Made by a program: the position numbers and the translations under genes. A stretch of 55,214 nt of DNA, from contig JAUICG010000030.1 in NCBI GenBank assembly GCA_030427485.1, positions 1 through 55,214 on the forward strand, in the 5' to 3' direction. This document shows positions 8,960 to 17,103 of this stretch, in pieces. Within the stretch, counting starts at the first letter, position 1; each line of letters begins with the position of its first letter. The stretch comes from Gammaproteobacteria bacterium (lineage in GTDB: Bacteria > Pseudomonadota > Gammaproteobacteria > Pseudomonadales > Halieaceae). The notes under the pieces are model-generated. The model made no database searches. It was not told the DNA's origin and worked only from the letters and a program-made list of their open reading frames with translations.

Positions 8960-10222
8960 ATGCGCCGGCTGGGCATTATCGGTGGTGGACAGCTCGCACT
9001 GTACCTGTGTGAGGCCGCGCAGGCCCTGGGTGTCGAGGTTGCCGTGCTGGCGGAGCCTGGCGACGCGCCCGCGCTGCGACGCGCCGACACGCGTTTCATC
9101 GCGGCGCTGGACGACATCGCTGCAATCGATCGGTTTCTGGCCTGCTGCGACGTACTGACCTTCGACAAGGAAGCGATACCCGACGATACGCTCCTGCATC
9201 TCGCTGCCGCCGAAACGCAGGGCGCTTGTGTCGTCCTGCCGCGAGTTGACACCCTGCTCATGTTGAAGGACAAAGGATTACAGAAGACGTGGCTGGTCGA
9301 GCAAAACCTGCCGACTCTGCCGTTCAAACTACTGTCGGGGAATAGCGTATCCCTGGACGAGCTAACCGGGACGTTGGGCCGCAGTCTGGTGCAAAAATCC
9401 AGTCGCGGTGGTTACGATGGCCGTGGTGTACAGGTGCTGGCGCCGATAACGTCAGCGCGGGAACTCTGGGATGTGCCCAGTGTGGTCGAGCCCTACCTGA
9501 CGCATTGTCGGGAAGTCGCCGTTATTGTCGCGCGCTCGGCGTCCGGAGCGGTCGATATATTTCCGCCGGTCAGTATGAACTTTGACACCCGACTCAATGC
9601 GGTCCTCAGCGTGACTGTGCCTGCCGGCATCGGCGCCGATACAGCCGGGGAGGCACAGCAACTCGCTTGCCGGGCGATCGAGGCGCTCTCCGGTGTCGGG
9701 GTGTTCGCGGTGGAAATGTTCCTCACCGCAGGGGGGGAACTCCTGATCAATGAGATTTCCCCGCGCGTCCATAACTCCGGCCACCTGACACTGCAAGCCT
9801 GTAATGTCTCCCAGTTTTCGCAACATGTGCGCGCCGTCCTGGACCTGCCGCTGCTGCCGAGCAGGCTGCTTTCCCCGGCAGTCATGCTGAATATTCTCTA
9901 TCGCGAAAACGACAGGGCGATCTGCCCGCGCGAGCCGAGCGTCCAGGCTCTGCCCGAACCGGGTGCGACGCTGTACTGGTATGGTAAGACCCCCGGCCAT
10001 CCCGGTCGCAAAATGGGGCACATCAATGCCGTGGGCCGCGATGTGGACCAGGCGCTGGTGCGGGCCGGGTGGCGCTGCCCACCTGCCCGGTATGGCGGCC
10101 GCGTTGACCGTGCTGCCGGTGATCGGCGTTCCGATCAGCGCAACCCGCTTGCAGGGCGTCGACGCCATCCTGTCGATAGTGCAAATGCCGGTGGGGGTGC
10201 CTGTCGCCACGGTCGCCATTGA
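8960..10222 (+). CDS. purK: PurK-like ATP-grasp carboxylase (N5-CAIR synthase-like) with out-of-frame tail
   Basis: PurK converts AIR, ATP and bicarbonate to N5-CAIR in purine synthesis. The protein shows the N-terminal GIIGGGQL loop, the ATP-grasp loop SSRGGYDGRG (about residues 147-156), Glu in AVEMFL (about 252) and the signature NEISPRVHNSGH (about 263-274). It also has the C-terminal GRKMGHI. It is clearly divergent: FDKEAIP replaces the usual FEFENVP-type motif. Homology stops near nt 10066. The last ~52 residues read the purE remnant in the wrong frame and are unlikely to be native. ATG 8960 puts the nucleotide loop at the usual distance; ATG 8939 is also possible. A second, normal purK elsewhere in the genome is likely. 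Confidence 0.8.
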   Translation: MRRLGIIGGGQLALYLCEAAQALGVEVAVLAEPGDAPALRRADTRFIAALDDIAAIDRFLACCDVLTFDKEAIPDDTLLHLAAAETQGACVVLPRVDTLLMLKDKGLQKTWLVEQNLPTLPFKLLSGNSVSLDELTGTLGRSLVQKSSRGGYDGRGVQVLAPITSARELWDVPSVVEPYLTHCREVAVIVARSASGAVDIFPPVSMNFDTRLNAVLSVTVPAGIGADTAGEAQQLACRAIEALSGVGVFAVEMFLTAGGELLINEISPRVHNSGHLTLQACNVSQFSQHVRAVLDLPLLPSRLLSPAVMLNILYRENDRAICPREPSVQALPEPGATLYWYGKTPGHPGRKMGHINAVGRDVDQALVRAGWRCPPARYGGRVDRAAGDRRSDQRNPLAGRRRHPVDSANAGGGACRHGRH

Positions 10223-10370
10223 TAACGCCGCGAATGCGGCAGTCCTCGCCGTGCAGATGCTCGGTACCGGCGACCCGGCGCTGCGGCAGCGCCTGCGTGA
10301 ATACAAGGCGGGTTTGCGCGACAAGGTGCTGCAGAAATCAGCGAGCCTGCGCGGGGACACCGATCCATGA
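10068..10370 (+). pseudogene. purE: PurE C-terminal remnant (N5-CAIR mutase, N-terminus deleted)
   Basis: This frame, +1 relative to purK, encodes about 100 residues typical of the PurE C-terminal part: GGAAHLPGM, LPVIGVPIS, LQGVDAILSIVQMP, GVPVATVAI, and the terminal helix DPALRQRLREYK. The first ~65-70 residues of PurE are absent, including the SDSD phosphate loop and the SAHR catalytic histidine region. The remnant joins the end of purK at gggccgggtgg, consistent with a deletion that removed the purK end and the purE start. Its stop overlaps the sbtA start (ATGA, 10367-10370). Without a frameshift it has no proper start; an internal ATG lies at 10092. Confidence 0.75.
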
Positions 10371-11365
10371 TGTCGGTGTTCCTCAGTAACCTTACTTCAC
10401 CACCGCTGTTGTTTTTCTTCCTCGGCGGAGCGGCGGTCATCGCGCGCTCTGATCTCGAGATTCCGGGGCAGGTTGCGAAGTTCCTGTCGCTCTACCTGCT
10501 CTTTGCGATCGGCTTCAAGGGTGGCGTCGCGCTGTCCGAATCCGCAATCGATGCGACTGTGCTGTTCACACTGCTGTCTGCAATGGCCCTGTCGGCGCTG
10601 ATACCGGTGTACACGTTTGCGCTGCTACGGCGGCGCTTTCCCCTCGCCGACGCGGCCGCGATAGCGGCCACCTACGGATCCGTAAGCGCGGTGACCTTTG
10701 TTACAGCGGCGGGTTACCTGGACATGCAGGGTATCGTATGGAGCGGTTACCTGGTCGCCGCGATGGCGTTGATGGAGTCGCCTGCCATCATCGTGGGAAT
10801 CCTGCTGTACAACCATCTCGGCAATCAGCAGAACGTCTCCGCAGAGGCATTACCCTGGAAACAGTTGCTGAAAGAGGCCGTGTTCAACGGCTCTGTATTC
10901 CTGATCATGGGCAGTATGCTGGCGGGCTGGATCAGCGGTACTGAAGGCATGCAGCAGGTGGCACCACTGGTCAAGGACCTGTTCCTCGGCGTGCTCTGCC
11001 TGTTCCTGCTCGACATGGGTATTGTCGCGGCGCGCCGTCTCCGCGATGCAGGGCAATCGCGCGATGGTCGATCCGGCGGCAAGATGATCCGGTTGATGCT
11101 GTTGGCCGGCTTGTTATTGCCTCTCTTCAATGCTTCACTGGGGCTGGGGGTCGGCTGGTTACTTGGGTTGACGGAGGGCAATGCCCTGCTCTTCATTGTG
11201 CTGGCCGCCAGTGCATCGTACATCGCCGTACCCGCGGCGATGCGCCTCGCGCTGCCTGAGGCCAACCCGGGCAGTTACCTGACCATGTCCCTGGCCATCA
11301 CCTTCCCGTTTAACCTGCTGGTCGGTATTCCCGTTTATCACGCACTGGTGAAGTGGCTGCTATGA
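10367..11365 (+). CDS. sbtA: Sodium-dependent bicarbonate permease, SbtA family
   Basis: 332 residues, about ten TM helices. It carries the SbtA/DUF897 features FFLGGAAVIARSDLEIP at the N-terminus, AIGFKGGVALSES, and the glycine/serine-rich YGSVSAVTFVTA segment. In cyanobacteria SbtA takes up HCO3- with Na+. Here it starts inside the purE remnant stop codon (ATGA overlap) and its own stop overlaps the PII-like gene (ATGA, 11362-11365), so the row is translationally coupled. It is slightly shorter than cyanobacterial SbtA. The neighbouring PurK-like enzyme uses bicarbonate, which fits a role as supplier. The transport direction and substrate are by homology only. Confidence 0.88.
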   Translation: MMSVFLSNLTSPPLLFFFLGGAAVIARSDLEIPGQVAKFLSLYLLFAIGFKGGVALSESAIDATVLFTLLSAMALSALIPVYTFALLRRRFPLADAAAIAATYGSVSAVTFVTAAGYLDMQGIVWSGYLVAAMALMESPAIIVGILLYNHLGNQQNVSAEALPWKQLLKEAVFNGSVFLIMGSMLAGWISGTEGMQQVAPLVKDLFLGVLCLFLLDMGIVAARRLRDAGQSRDGRSGGKMIRLMLLAGLLLPLFNASLGLGVGWLLGLTEGNALLFIVLAASASYIAVPAAMRLALPEANPGSYLTMSLAITFPFNLLVGIPVYHALVKWLL

Positions 11366-11658
11366 AACCCTGTAAACGCATTGAGATTGTTATAGAGACC
11401 CCGATGGTGCCCTCGCTCATTCGTGTCCTCGAGGAGTTGGGTATGCCGGGTTACACACTGGTTCCCGATGTCCGGGGTGCCGGCGATCGCGGTGTGCGGC
11501 GGGCGGACGAGTTTTCGGGAGAGTCCAGCAACAGTCTCTTGCTGATTGCCTGCGATGACCCCGCAACCATCGAACGGCTGCTGGAGGGTGTCCGGCCGTT
11601 GATCCGCCGCAGCGGTGGTATTTGCCTGCTGTCCGAGGCGCAGTGGTTACGCCACTGA
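11362..11658 (+). CDS. sbtB: PII-like regulator of SbtA, SbtB-like
   Basis: 98 residues. It opens with the ferredoxin-like strand KRIEIVIETPM, continues with LEELGMPGYTLVPDVRGAGDRGVR where PII proteins place the T-loop, and ends with RRSGGICLLSEAQWLRH, much like cyanobacterial SbtB. SbtB proteins bind adenine nucleotides including cAMP and dock on SbtA. This one stops right after WLRH, so it appears to lack the C-terminal Cys-containing loop found in some SbtBs. The start is ATG 11362, overlapping the sbtA stop by 4 nt; a GTG at 11353 is less likely. Confidence 0.82.
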   Translation: MKPCKRIEIVIETPMVPSLIRVLEELGMPGYTLVPDVRGAGDRGVRRADEFSGESSNSLLLIACDDPATIERLLEGVRPLIRRSGGICLLSEAQWLRH

Positions 11659-11670
11659 GCGCTGTTCAAC

Positions 11671-12573
11671 TCACGCCGGCTGCAGTTCTTTGCGGGCCGC
11701 TTCGATGACGCGCAGTACTGCCGGGTGTTTCAGTTTGCGCTCCCCGCTGATCGCGAAGTAGGTTTCCTGCACACCGCTGGCGAGCCCGATACACCGCGCA
11801 TGGTACTTTTGCTCCACCTCCCTGCGAATCGCGACCGGGGATGGAAACAGGCCGTTGCCCGCTTCCCCGAAAGCCTTCATCAGCGCGCTGTCTTCGAATT
11901 CGGCCACCAGCGTCGGCGATAGCGAGTTCCGGTCGAACCAGTCATCCAGCGCGCGCCGGATCGGGTTGTCCACTGTCGGCAACAGCAGCGGGGCGTTATC
12001 CAGTGATTGCGGAAAATTTCGCTCGTAGGCACGTGTCGAGCCCCGCCTGCCGAACAGGGCGATTTCGCTGGCGCCCAGTGAGTGGCTGAAGGCCTTCACC
12101 GAGAGGCCCGCGGGAACGGCGCGGTCCGACAGCACGAGATCCAGTTTGTGGACCGCCAGGTCGCCCAGCAATGTCTCCAGCCCGCCTTCCACGCACACCA
12201 GGCGCACGGGCGTATCGGCACTGAACACCGGTTGCAGAATCCGCGAGGCGACCAGTTTGGGTATGGAATTCACGACTCCCACGGACAGCACGGCGGGCAC
12301 GATGACCCGTCCGGTTTTCACCCGCGAGGTCAGCTCCGCGCCCAGCGCGAAGATTTCGTCGGCGTACTGGTAGACCATGTGGCCTGTTTCCGTCAGGATC
12401 AGTCCGCGCCCCTCGCGCTGGAACAGCGGCTCCCCGACCGACTCGTCGAGCAATTTCAACTGCCCGCTGATGGTCTGCGGCGTCAGGTGCAGGCTCTGCG
12501 ACGCCCTGGCGATGCTACCCTCGCGGGCGACCGTCCAGAAGTACAGCAGGTGATGGTAGTTGAGGTGTCTCAT
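11671..12573 (-). CDS. LysR-type regulator, NhaR-like
   Basis: 300 residues. The N-terminus (MRHLNYHHLLYFWTVAREGS, then LTPQTISGQLKLLD and REGRGLILTETG) closely resembles NhaR, the LysR-type activator of the Na+/H+ antiporter gene in enterobacteria. ATG 12573 is fixed by AGGAG five bases upstream. It converges on sbtB with a 12-nt gap. An Na+-sensing regulator beside an Na+-coupled bicarbonate permease is a sensible pairing, but control of sbtA by this protein is inference because the genes are not divergent. The co-inducer domain spans about residues 90-295. Confidence 0.85.
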   Translation of the reverse strand: MRHLNYHHLLYFWTVAREGSIARASQSLHLTPQTISGQLKLLDESVGEPLFQREGRGLILTETGHMVYQYADEIFALGAELTSRVKTGRVIVPAVLSVGVVNSIPKLVASRILQPVFSADTPVRLVCVEGGLETLLGDLAVHKLDLVLSDRAVPAGLSVKAFSHSLGASEIALFGRRGSTRAYERNFPQSLDNAPLLLPTVDNPIRRALDDWFDRNSLSPTLVAEFEDSALMKAFGEAGNGLFPSPVAIRREVEQKYHARCIGLASGVQETYFAISGERKLKHPAVLRVIEAARKELQPA

Positions 12574-12782
12574 CGTGCTCCTGCGACCCACTCCCGATTG
12601 ATATCCGCCTGCTATCTGTCCCGTTGCGTGGTTGCCGCAGTAGTGTGGTCGCGGGGAGTGGATGAATTAGTTTGGGTCGACCGGCTAACCGGAATTTTCG
12701 CACACTTATACCGTGCAAACAGCGACCTGACCAGTAGTATCGTGAAAGGTAGGGTCGCTGTTTGAAATTTGGCGTACGTGGG

Positions 12783-12916
12783 GAGCCTGAGAGCCTGAGA
12801 GGGAGGATTGCGGTCAGGACACGCCAAAAAGCGTACATCCATGTACAGGCTCGGGTGGCGACGTCCTGTCGCCACACGGTCCAGACCGCAATCCTCCCTC
12901 TCAGCCTCTCAGCCTC
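12783..12916. repeat. Long inverted repeat (33-nt arms) with nested hairpins
   Basis: The arms 12783-12815 and 12884-12916 are complementary at 31 of 33 positions. The 68-nt loop holds a perfect 8-bp hairpin (gtggcgac-gtcct-gtcgccac, 12855-12875) and a gtacat-cc-atgtac palindrome (12833-12846). The whole could form a branched cruciform or RNA. It lies between an LysR start and a P450 start and has no credible ORF. It is not a recognised terminator because no T-tract follows. Confidence 0.85.
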
Positions 12917-12960
12917 TCAGCCTCTCAGCCTCTCAGCCTCTCAGCCTCTCAGCCTCTCAG
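12901..12960. repeat. 8-bp tandem satellite (tcagcctc x 7.5)
   Basis: Seven exact copies of tcagcctc followed by tcag. The array begins inside the right arm of the long inverted repeat; the left arm has only two degenerate copies of the complementary unit (gagcctga). Expansion by slippage on one side is the simplest reading. The unit is not a multiple of three, so it is not a protein repeat. Confidence 0.95.
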
Positions 12961-13159
12961 CTTCCCGACACCAGCCAGGATCCAAACTTCAGCATTGTTC
13001 ATCGCGAGTTCACTCCTGCACTGGAATTTCGGGAGTGGTGGATGGGCCCCGCGGAAAAAGTAGCCTGCTTCATCCGGGTTGCTGGCGGCCTGCGTGGATT
13101 GACTTCTTCCCGCGAAAAAACATTTAATCAAGGCAGTCTTTCCAGAGTCGGGACCGCGC

Positions 13160-14497
13160 ATGAATACAGAAATACCGGTCGCCAGCGGGGCGCAGGCCAA
13201 CACCGGCCACCTGGACGAATTCAATACCACGCCGCTGGCATTCCTGCACAGGGTGTACCGGGAGTGTGGCGAGATCGGGCAGTTCGACCTGGGCGGTTTG
13301 CGCACCGTGCTGCTGGTGGGTCCGCAGGCCCACGAGGCTTTTTTCCGCGCCGCGGATGAGCAGCTCTCGGCAGCGCAGGCTTACCAGATGATGGTGCCGG
13401 TTTTCGGTGAGGGCATACAGTACGGCGCGCCGCCCGAGATTGAACGGCAGCAACTGAAGATGCAGGTGCAGGGCCTCAAGCACGAGCGTATGGTGAACTA
13501 CGCGGCGGTGATCGAACAGGAGACGGCACAGTTTCTGCAGGACTGGCCGGATGAGGGTGAGTTCGATATCTATGATGCCTTTACCCGCCTGACCCTGAAA
13601 ACGTCCACGCACTGCCTGCTCGGCAGTGAGTTTCGCCGGCAGTTGACTGCGGAGTTCGCCGAGTTGTACCACGCGCTTGAAGACGGTCTGGCTCCGTCCT
13701 CGATCAGCGACCCTTTCCAGGATGCCGAGCGATTCCGTGCGCGTGACAGGGCGCGGGAGCGTTTGGAAACGCTGATCAGCGAACGGGTCAGGCAGCGGCG
13801 GCAGGCGGGCGTTTGGGAGCACGATATGCTGCAGGTCTATATGGATTCCACCTACAGCGATGGCCGGAAGCTGAGCGACCATGAGATTACCGGCATGGTG
13901 ATCTGGTTCATGTTCGCGGGACACCACACCAGTTCCAACACGACCGCCTGGACGCTGCTGGAGATCGCACGAAACCCGGAGTACGAGGCGCGGCTGTATG
14001 CCGAGATCGATGCGCTGTTCGATGACAGCGAGGCGTTGACGCTCAAGGGCCTGCGAGATATACCTTTGCTGGATGGTTTTATCCGCGAGGCCCTGCGTAT
14101 GCATCCGCCGCTCAATGCGATAACCCGCAGGGTGATGTCCGATTGGCACTACCAGGGCTATACGGTACCAGCCGGCAGCAATGTCATGGTGTGCCCGCAC
14201 ATCAGCCACAAATTACCCGAGTACTTTCCCTCGCCGGACGAGTTCAACCCCGAGCGGCCGGTCGCGCAAACGCCTTTTGTCGAAATTCCCTTCGGCGGCG
14301 GTCGCCACAAATGCATCGGCAACGGTTTCGCGATTTTGCAGGTGAAGGCGATTTTGTCGACGCTGCTGCACCGCTACCGTTTCGATCTGGCGGCGCCGGC
14401 GGACAGTTACCGGGAGATCATGCCGGCGCTGATCCTGCGCCCCTCGGACCCCTGTATCCTCAGCTACCGTCGACGCCACCGGCGCACCGGGGTGTGA
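13160..14497 (+). CDS. Cytochrome P450, CYP51-like
   Basis: 445 residues. The heme loop is FGGGRHKCIGNGFA with the thiolate Cys at about 385. The I-helix is MFAGHHTSSNTTAW (about 251-264), where His-His replaces the usual Gly-Thr acid-alcohol context, as in CYP51. The B-C region VFGEGIQYGAPPEIERQQLK also resembles CYP51. The K-helix ExxR is EALR. CYP51 enzymes remove the 14-alpha-methyl of sterols; a few bacteria carry them. It has no N-terminal membrane anchor. Sterol substrate is by family; a related terpenoid is possible. No redox partner gene is adjacent. Confidence 0.85.
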   Translation: MNTEIPVASGAQANTGHLDEFNTTPLAFLHRVYRECGEIGQFDLGGLRTVLLVGPQAHEAFFRAADEQLSAAQAYQMMVPVFGEGIQYGAPPEIERQQLKMQVQGLKHERMVNYAAVIEQETAQFLQDWPDEGEFDIYDAFTRLTLKTSTHCLLGSEFRRQLTAEFAELYHALEDGLAPSSISDPFQDAERFRARDRARERLETLISERVRQRRQAGVWEHDMLQVYMDSTYSDGRKLSDHEITGMVIWFMFAGHHTSSNTTAWTLLEIARNPEYEARLYAEIDALFDDSEALTLKGLRDIPLLDGFIREALRMHPPLNAITRRVMSDWHYQGYTVPAGSNVMVCPHISHKLPEYFPSPDEFNPERPVAQTPFVEIPFGGGRHKCIGNGFAILQVKAILSTLLHRYRFDLAAPADSYREIMPALILRPSDPCILSYRRRHRRTGV

Positions 14498-14512
14498 TGT
14501 AGTAAATTCTGC

Positions 14513-15769
14513 TCAGTTCGCCGGCTGTTTGATGTCACCGATGCTGGGACCGATTCGCTCTGCCGCGCTCTGCATCAGCGCCCGGTCGAAGCCGAAGACA
14601 TCGACAGCGCTCTCTCCCAGCATGCTGCGTATTTCGGCCTCATCCACATCGTGGAAAGTCTCCCGCAGTTTGTGCATGGTATTCGGCCAGGTGCCCTCCA
14701 TATGCGGGTAGTCAGAACCCCACATCAGTTTGTCGACACCGATCGCATGGCGGCTGCCGATTTCGTGCGGGGCGAGGAAGGAGGCCCCGATATAACAGTT
14801 GCGCTGGAAGTATTCTTCCGGCGTCAGCGACAGGTCCTTCATGAAATGCGCGAAGATAGGGTTGTCGATCTTGAACTTGAGCACCCGCAGGGTCTCCAGG
14901 ATCCAGCCGCAGCCGGTTTCGGTGAAGACCATTTTCAGCCCGGGGTGGCGCTCGAAGGCGCCTGACCACAGCAGCGCGGTAAAGGGGCGGTGCGCCCACA
15001 TATCCACCTCGCTGATGAACATCATGGTGGCGTTCGGCACGTCGCCGTAGTCCGGCGACCATCCGGAGTGGGTGTGAACCGGCATGTTCAGTTCCTCGCA
15101 GACGCTCCACAGCGGCGCATAGTGCTGGTAGTCGTGGTAGAACGGGTTGGGCCCGGTGCTGGTGGGCAGCAGTACCCCGCCGAACAGCCCGCGTTCATGG
15201 GCATCGCGGATTTCGTTGACCGTTACCTGGATATCGTCCACGTTGATGATGGCGACGCCGGCATGGCGGCCCGGATTTTTGCTGCACAGATCCGCCAGCC
15301 AGTGGTTGTAGGCGCGATTGCCCACCAGGCTCTGCTCGGGTGTCACCTCGTGGCGGTATTGCATCAGGCCCGCGCCGAACGGGGCCATCTGCGGGAAGAT
15401 GACTTCACCGGCAATGCCGTCAGCCTCCAGTTCGCGCAGCCGCACGTCGGGTTCATATTCACCGCGTCGCGGGGCGATCATGCTGTCCGGATCGCACAGG
15501 TAGTCCCACAACTCGGCATCGCTGGCCCTGGCGGCCCTGGAGGCGGCGGTGGGGTCCATGCGCCCCGCGCCCTGGTCGCCCGAGCGGCTGTTGAATTCCT
15601 CTGCCGCTTCCTGGTCAAAAAACGTGCCCATGCGTTTCATCATTTCGCGCGCATATTGCAGCCACCAGTCATCCGCAGCGGCGTGGAATGCCCTGGGCAT
15701 ATAGGGCTTGTAGCCCTCTGGCAGCGCGCCTGCATGGCAATCCGAGCTGATCATTACGACATTGGACAT
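14513..15769 (-). CDS. Amidohydrolase-2 family metal-dependent hydrolase/decarboxylase
   Basis: 418 residues of the PF04909 fold. It starts with the metal-binding DxH (SSDCHAG, residues 9-15). Further ligand candidates are HTHSGW (central His), a TETG segment and GSDYPHMEGTWP near the C-terminus with the conserved Asp. Family members hydrolyse or decarboxylate aromatic and ring-cleavage acids (ACMSD-like). Such genes accompany steroid and aromatic catabolism in many actinobacteria and gammaproteobacteria. A purine-rich GGGAG lies upstream of ATG 15769. It converges on the P450 gene with a 15-nt gap. Confidence 0.85.
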   Translation of the reverse strand: MSNVVMISSDCHAGALPEGYKPYMPRAFHAAADDWWLQYAREMMKRMGTFFDQEAAEEFNSRSGDQGAGRMDPTAASRAARASDAELWDYLCDPDSMIAPRRGEYEPDVRLRELEADGIAGEVIFPQMAPFGAGLMQYRHEVTPEQSLVGNRAYNHWLADLCSKNPGRHAGVAIINVDDIQVTVNEIRDAHERGLFGGVLLPTSTGPNPFYHDYQHYAPLWSVCEELNMPVHTHSGWSPDYGDVPNATMMFISEVDMWAHRPFTALLWSGAFERHPGLKMVFTETGCGWILETLRVLKFKIDNPIFAHFMKDLSLTPEEYFQRNCYIGASFLAPHEIGSRHAIGVDKLMWGSDYPHMEGTWPNTMHKLRETFHDVDEAEIRSMLGESAVDVFGFDRALMQSAAERIGPSIGDIKQPAN

Positions 15770-15893
15770 CCTGTTACTCCCGCGGAATCTGTCGAATCCT
15801 CAGCAGTGTATTTTAGTGGCGACACGCGTGGCAAGTTGACGGGATACCGACAGAAGCAGCATCCTGTGTCCCGGGACCACTTGGGAGACCGCG

Positions 15894-17069
15894 ATGGACG
15901 TGTTGGCAGTGGAAGCGAATCTCGGTTTTACCCGCGCCGGGGAGGTTATCGATGACGATGACGGCCGGGGGCTGAAGCGTGCAATCAGCCGCCCGCTCGA
16001 CGGGGACTTCGCCCGGCAGTTCGAATACCGGCGTTGCCGCGTGCGCGACTGGTCTGCGCCGGGTCATCCGCCGCTGGACTTTCGCGCGATGGGGTTTGAG
16101 GCCATCAGCCTGGCGAGTAGCGATGCGTTGCAGAACCTGCTCGCGCAAATTCGCGGCGCGGGCGAAATCTCGGGCCAGCAGGCACGCCGCTTGCGCCGCC
16201 TGTTGACCGGCAGCGTGTTTCCCCTGTCGCGGCGGCGATGCCTGAAGGTGCTGAATGTCGCGCCGGAAGGGCTGATCATGCGCAAGGGCGGGCCCAACGG
16301 ACTGAAGGTCGACCCGGACGTCGAGATGGGCGAGATGAATGGTCACGATGTCGCCCTCGCGATACACGGCGACCAGGATGTCCGCGGCACCCCGCTGAAG
16401 CAGATGATGCGGGGCTGGGCTCCCTGGCTGTTCCGCCACCAGACGCCCGACGGCAGCAACCGCTACTCGCCCCTGGTACTGGTGAACCTGTGGATACCGC
16501 TGCAACAGCTCACCCGGCCGCTGGCGCTGATGGACAGGCGTACGCTGAATGCGCGCGAACACCAGTTGCGCTACGCGCTGCCTACCGAGGCGTTCCTCGA
16601 CAGGACGGAAGATATGCGCGAGAACGACATCTGGGCGTTTCTGCACGATGACGCGCAGCAGTGGTATTTTCATTCGCACATGGCGCACGACCAGGCGTAT
16701 GTCTTCGACACGCTCGGCGAGCCCCACGGCTCGTTCATCCTTCCGGGTGAAGCGGTGGCCGAGCGCTGCTACCTGCAGTTGCGCGGCCTGCGCGAGCAAC
16801 TGGCGGCGGGCGGCGCAATCAAACGCTGTGATAGCGCCGCGCTCGAACTGCCGGCGGACACCACTGCGCCGCTGCGCCAGGCCATTGAATCCATGGCGCG
16901 CCTGGTGGCCACTGTGCCTGTGGACCAGGTCGGCAAGCCTGCCGCGGATGTCTGGCTGGCCCGCGCGAGCGAGGCGATGGATGCCGTGGTGCGCAAATCG
17001 CTTGAAATGCGTGTCGTGGCCCTGCTGTTGCCCGACGTCTGGCCGTTCAGGCGCTCAGCAGGCTCCTAG
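15894..17069 (+). CDS. CmcJ/NvfI-like putative oxygenase/desaturase
   Basis: 391 residues. The stretch NLWIPL ... RPLALMDRRTL, then WYFHSHMAHDQAYVFDTLGE followed by PHGSF, follows the pattern of the CmcJ/NvfI family (cephamycin CmcJ, fungal NvfI and AsaB, GA4 desaturase). Members are methoxylating or 2-oxoglutarate/Fe(II)-linked enzymes, better known from fungi and actinomycetes. GGGAGA lies just upstream of ATG 15894. There is no signal peptide. The N-terminal ~130 residues show no motif I recognise. Family assignment is from motif memory, so moderate. Confidence 0.5.
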   Translation: MDVLAVEANLGFTRAGEVIDDDDGRGLKRAISRPLDGDFARQFEYRRCRVRDWSAPGHPPLDFRAMGFEAISLASSDALQNLLAQIRGAGEISGQQARRLRRLLTGSVFPLSRRRCLKVLNVAPEGLIMRKGGPNGLKVDPDVEMGEMNGHDVALAIHGDQDVRGTPLKQMMRGWAPWLFRHQTPDGSNRYSPLVLVNLWIPLQQLTRPLALMDRRTLNAREHQLRYALPTEAFLDRTEDMRENDIWAFLHDDAQQWYFHSHMAHDQAYVFDTLGEPHGSFILPGEAVAERCYLQLRGLREQLAAGGAIKRCDSAALELPADTTAPLRQAIESMARLVATVPVDQVGKPAADVWLARASEAMDAVVRKSLEMRVVALLLPDVWPFRRSAGS

Positions 17070-17103
17070 TACGCCATCAATATCATGTTGAGGGAGTACT
17101 AGG
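17065..17103. terminator. Inverted repeat across two convergent 3' ends
   Basis: cctagtac (17065-17072) pairs with gtactagg (17096-17103), an 8-bp stem with a 23-nt loop. It contains the stop codons of both convergent genes (17067-17069 and 17099-17101). It may act as a bidirectional terminator; no clear T-tract. Confidence 0.4.

Noticed and set aside
10061..10092. Programmed frameshift joining PurK and PurE
   Set aside because: No slippery heptamer is present and the PurE N-terminus is absent, so a frameshift would not restore a working PurE.
12901..12960. Possible CRISPR array
   Set aside because: The unit is 8 bp with no spacers; it is a simple satellite.
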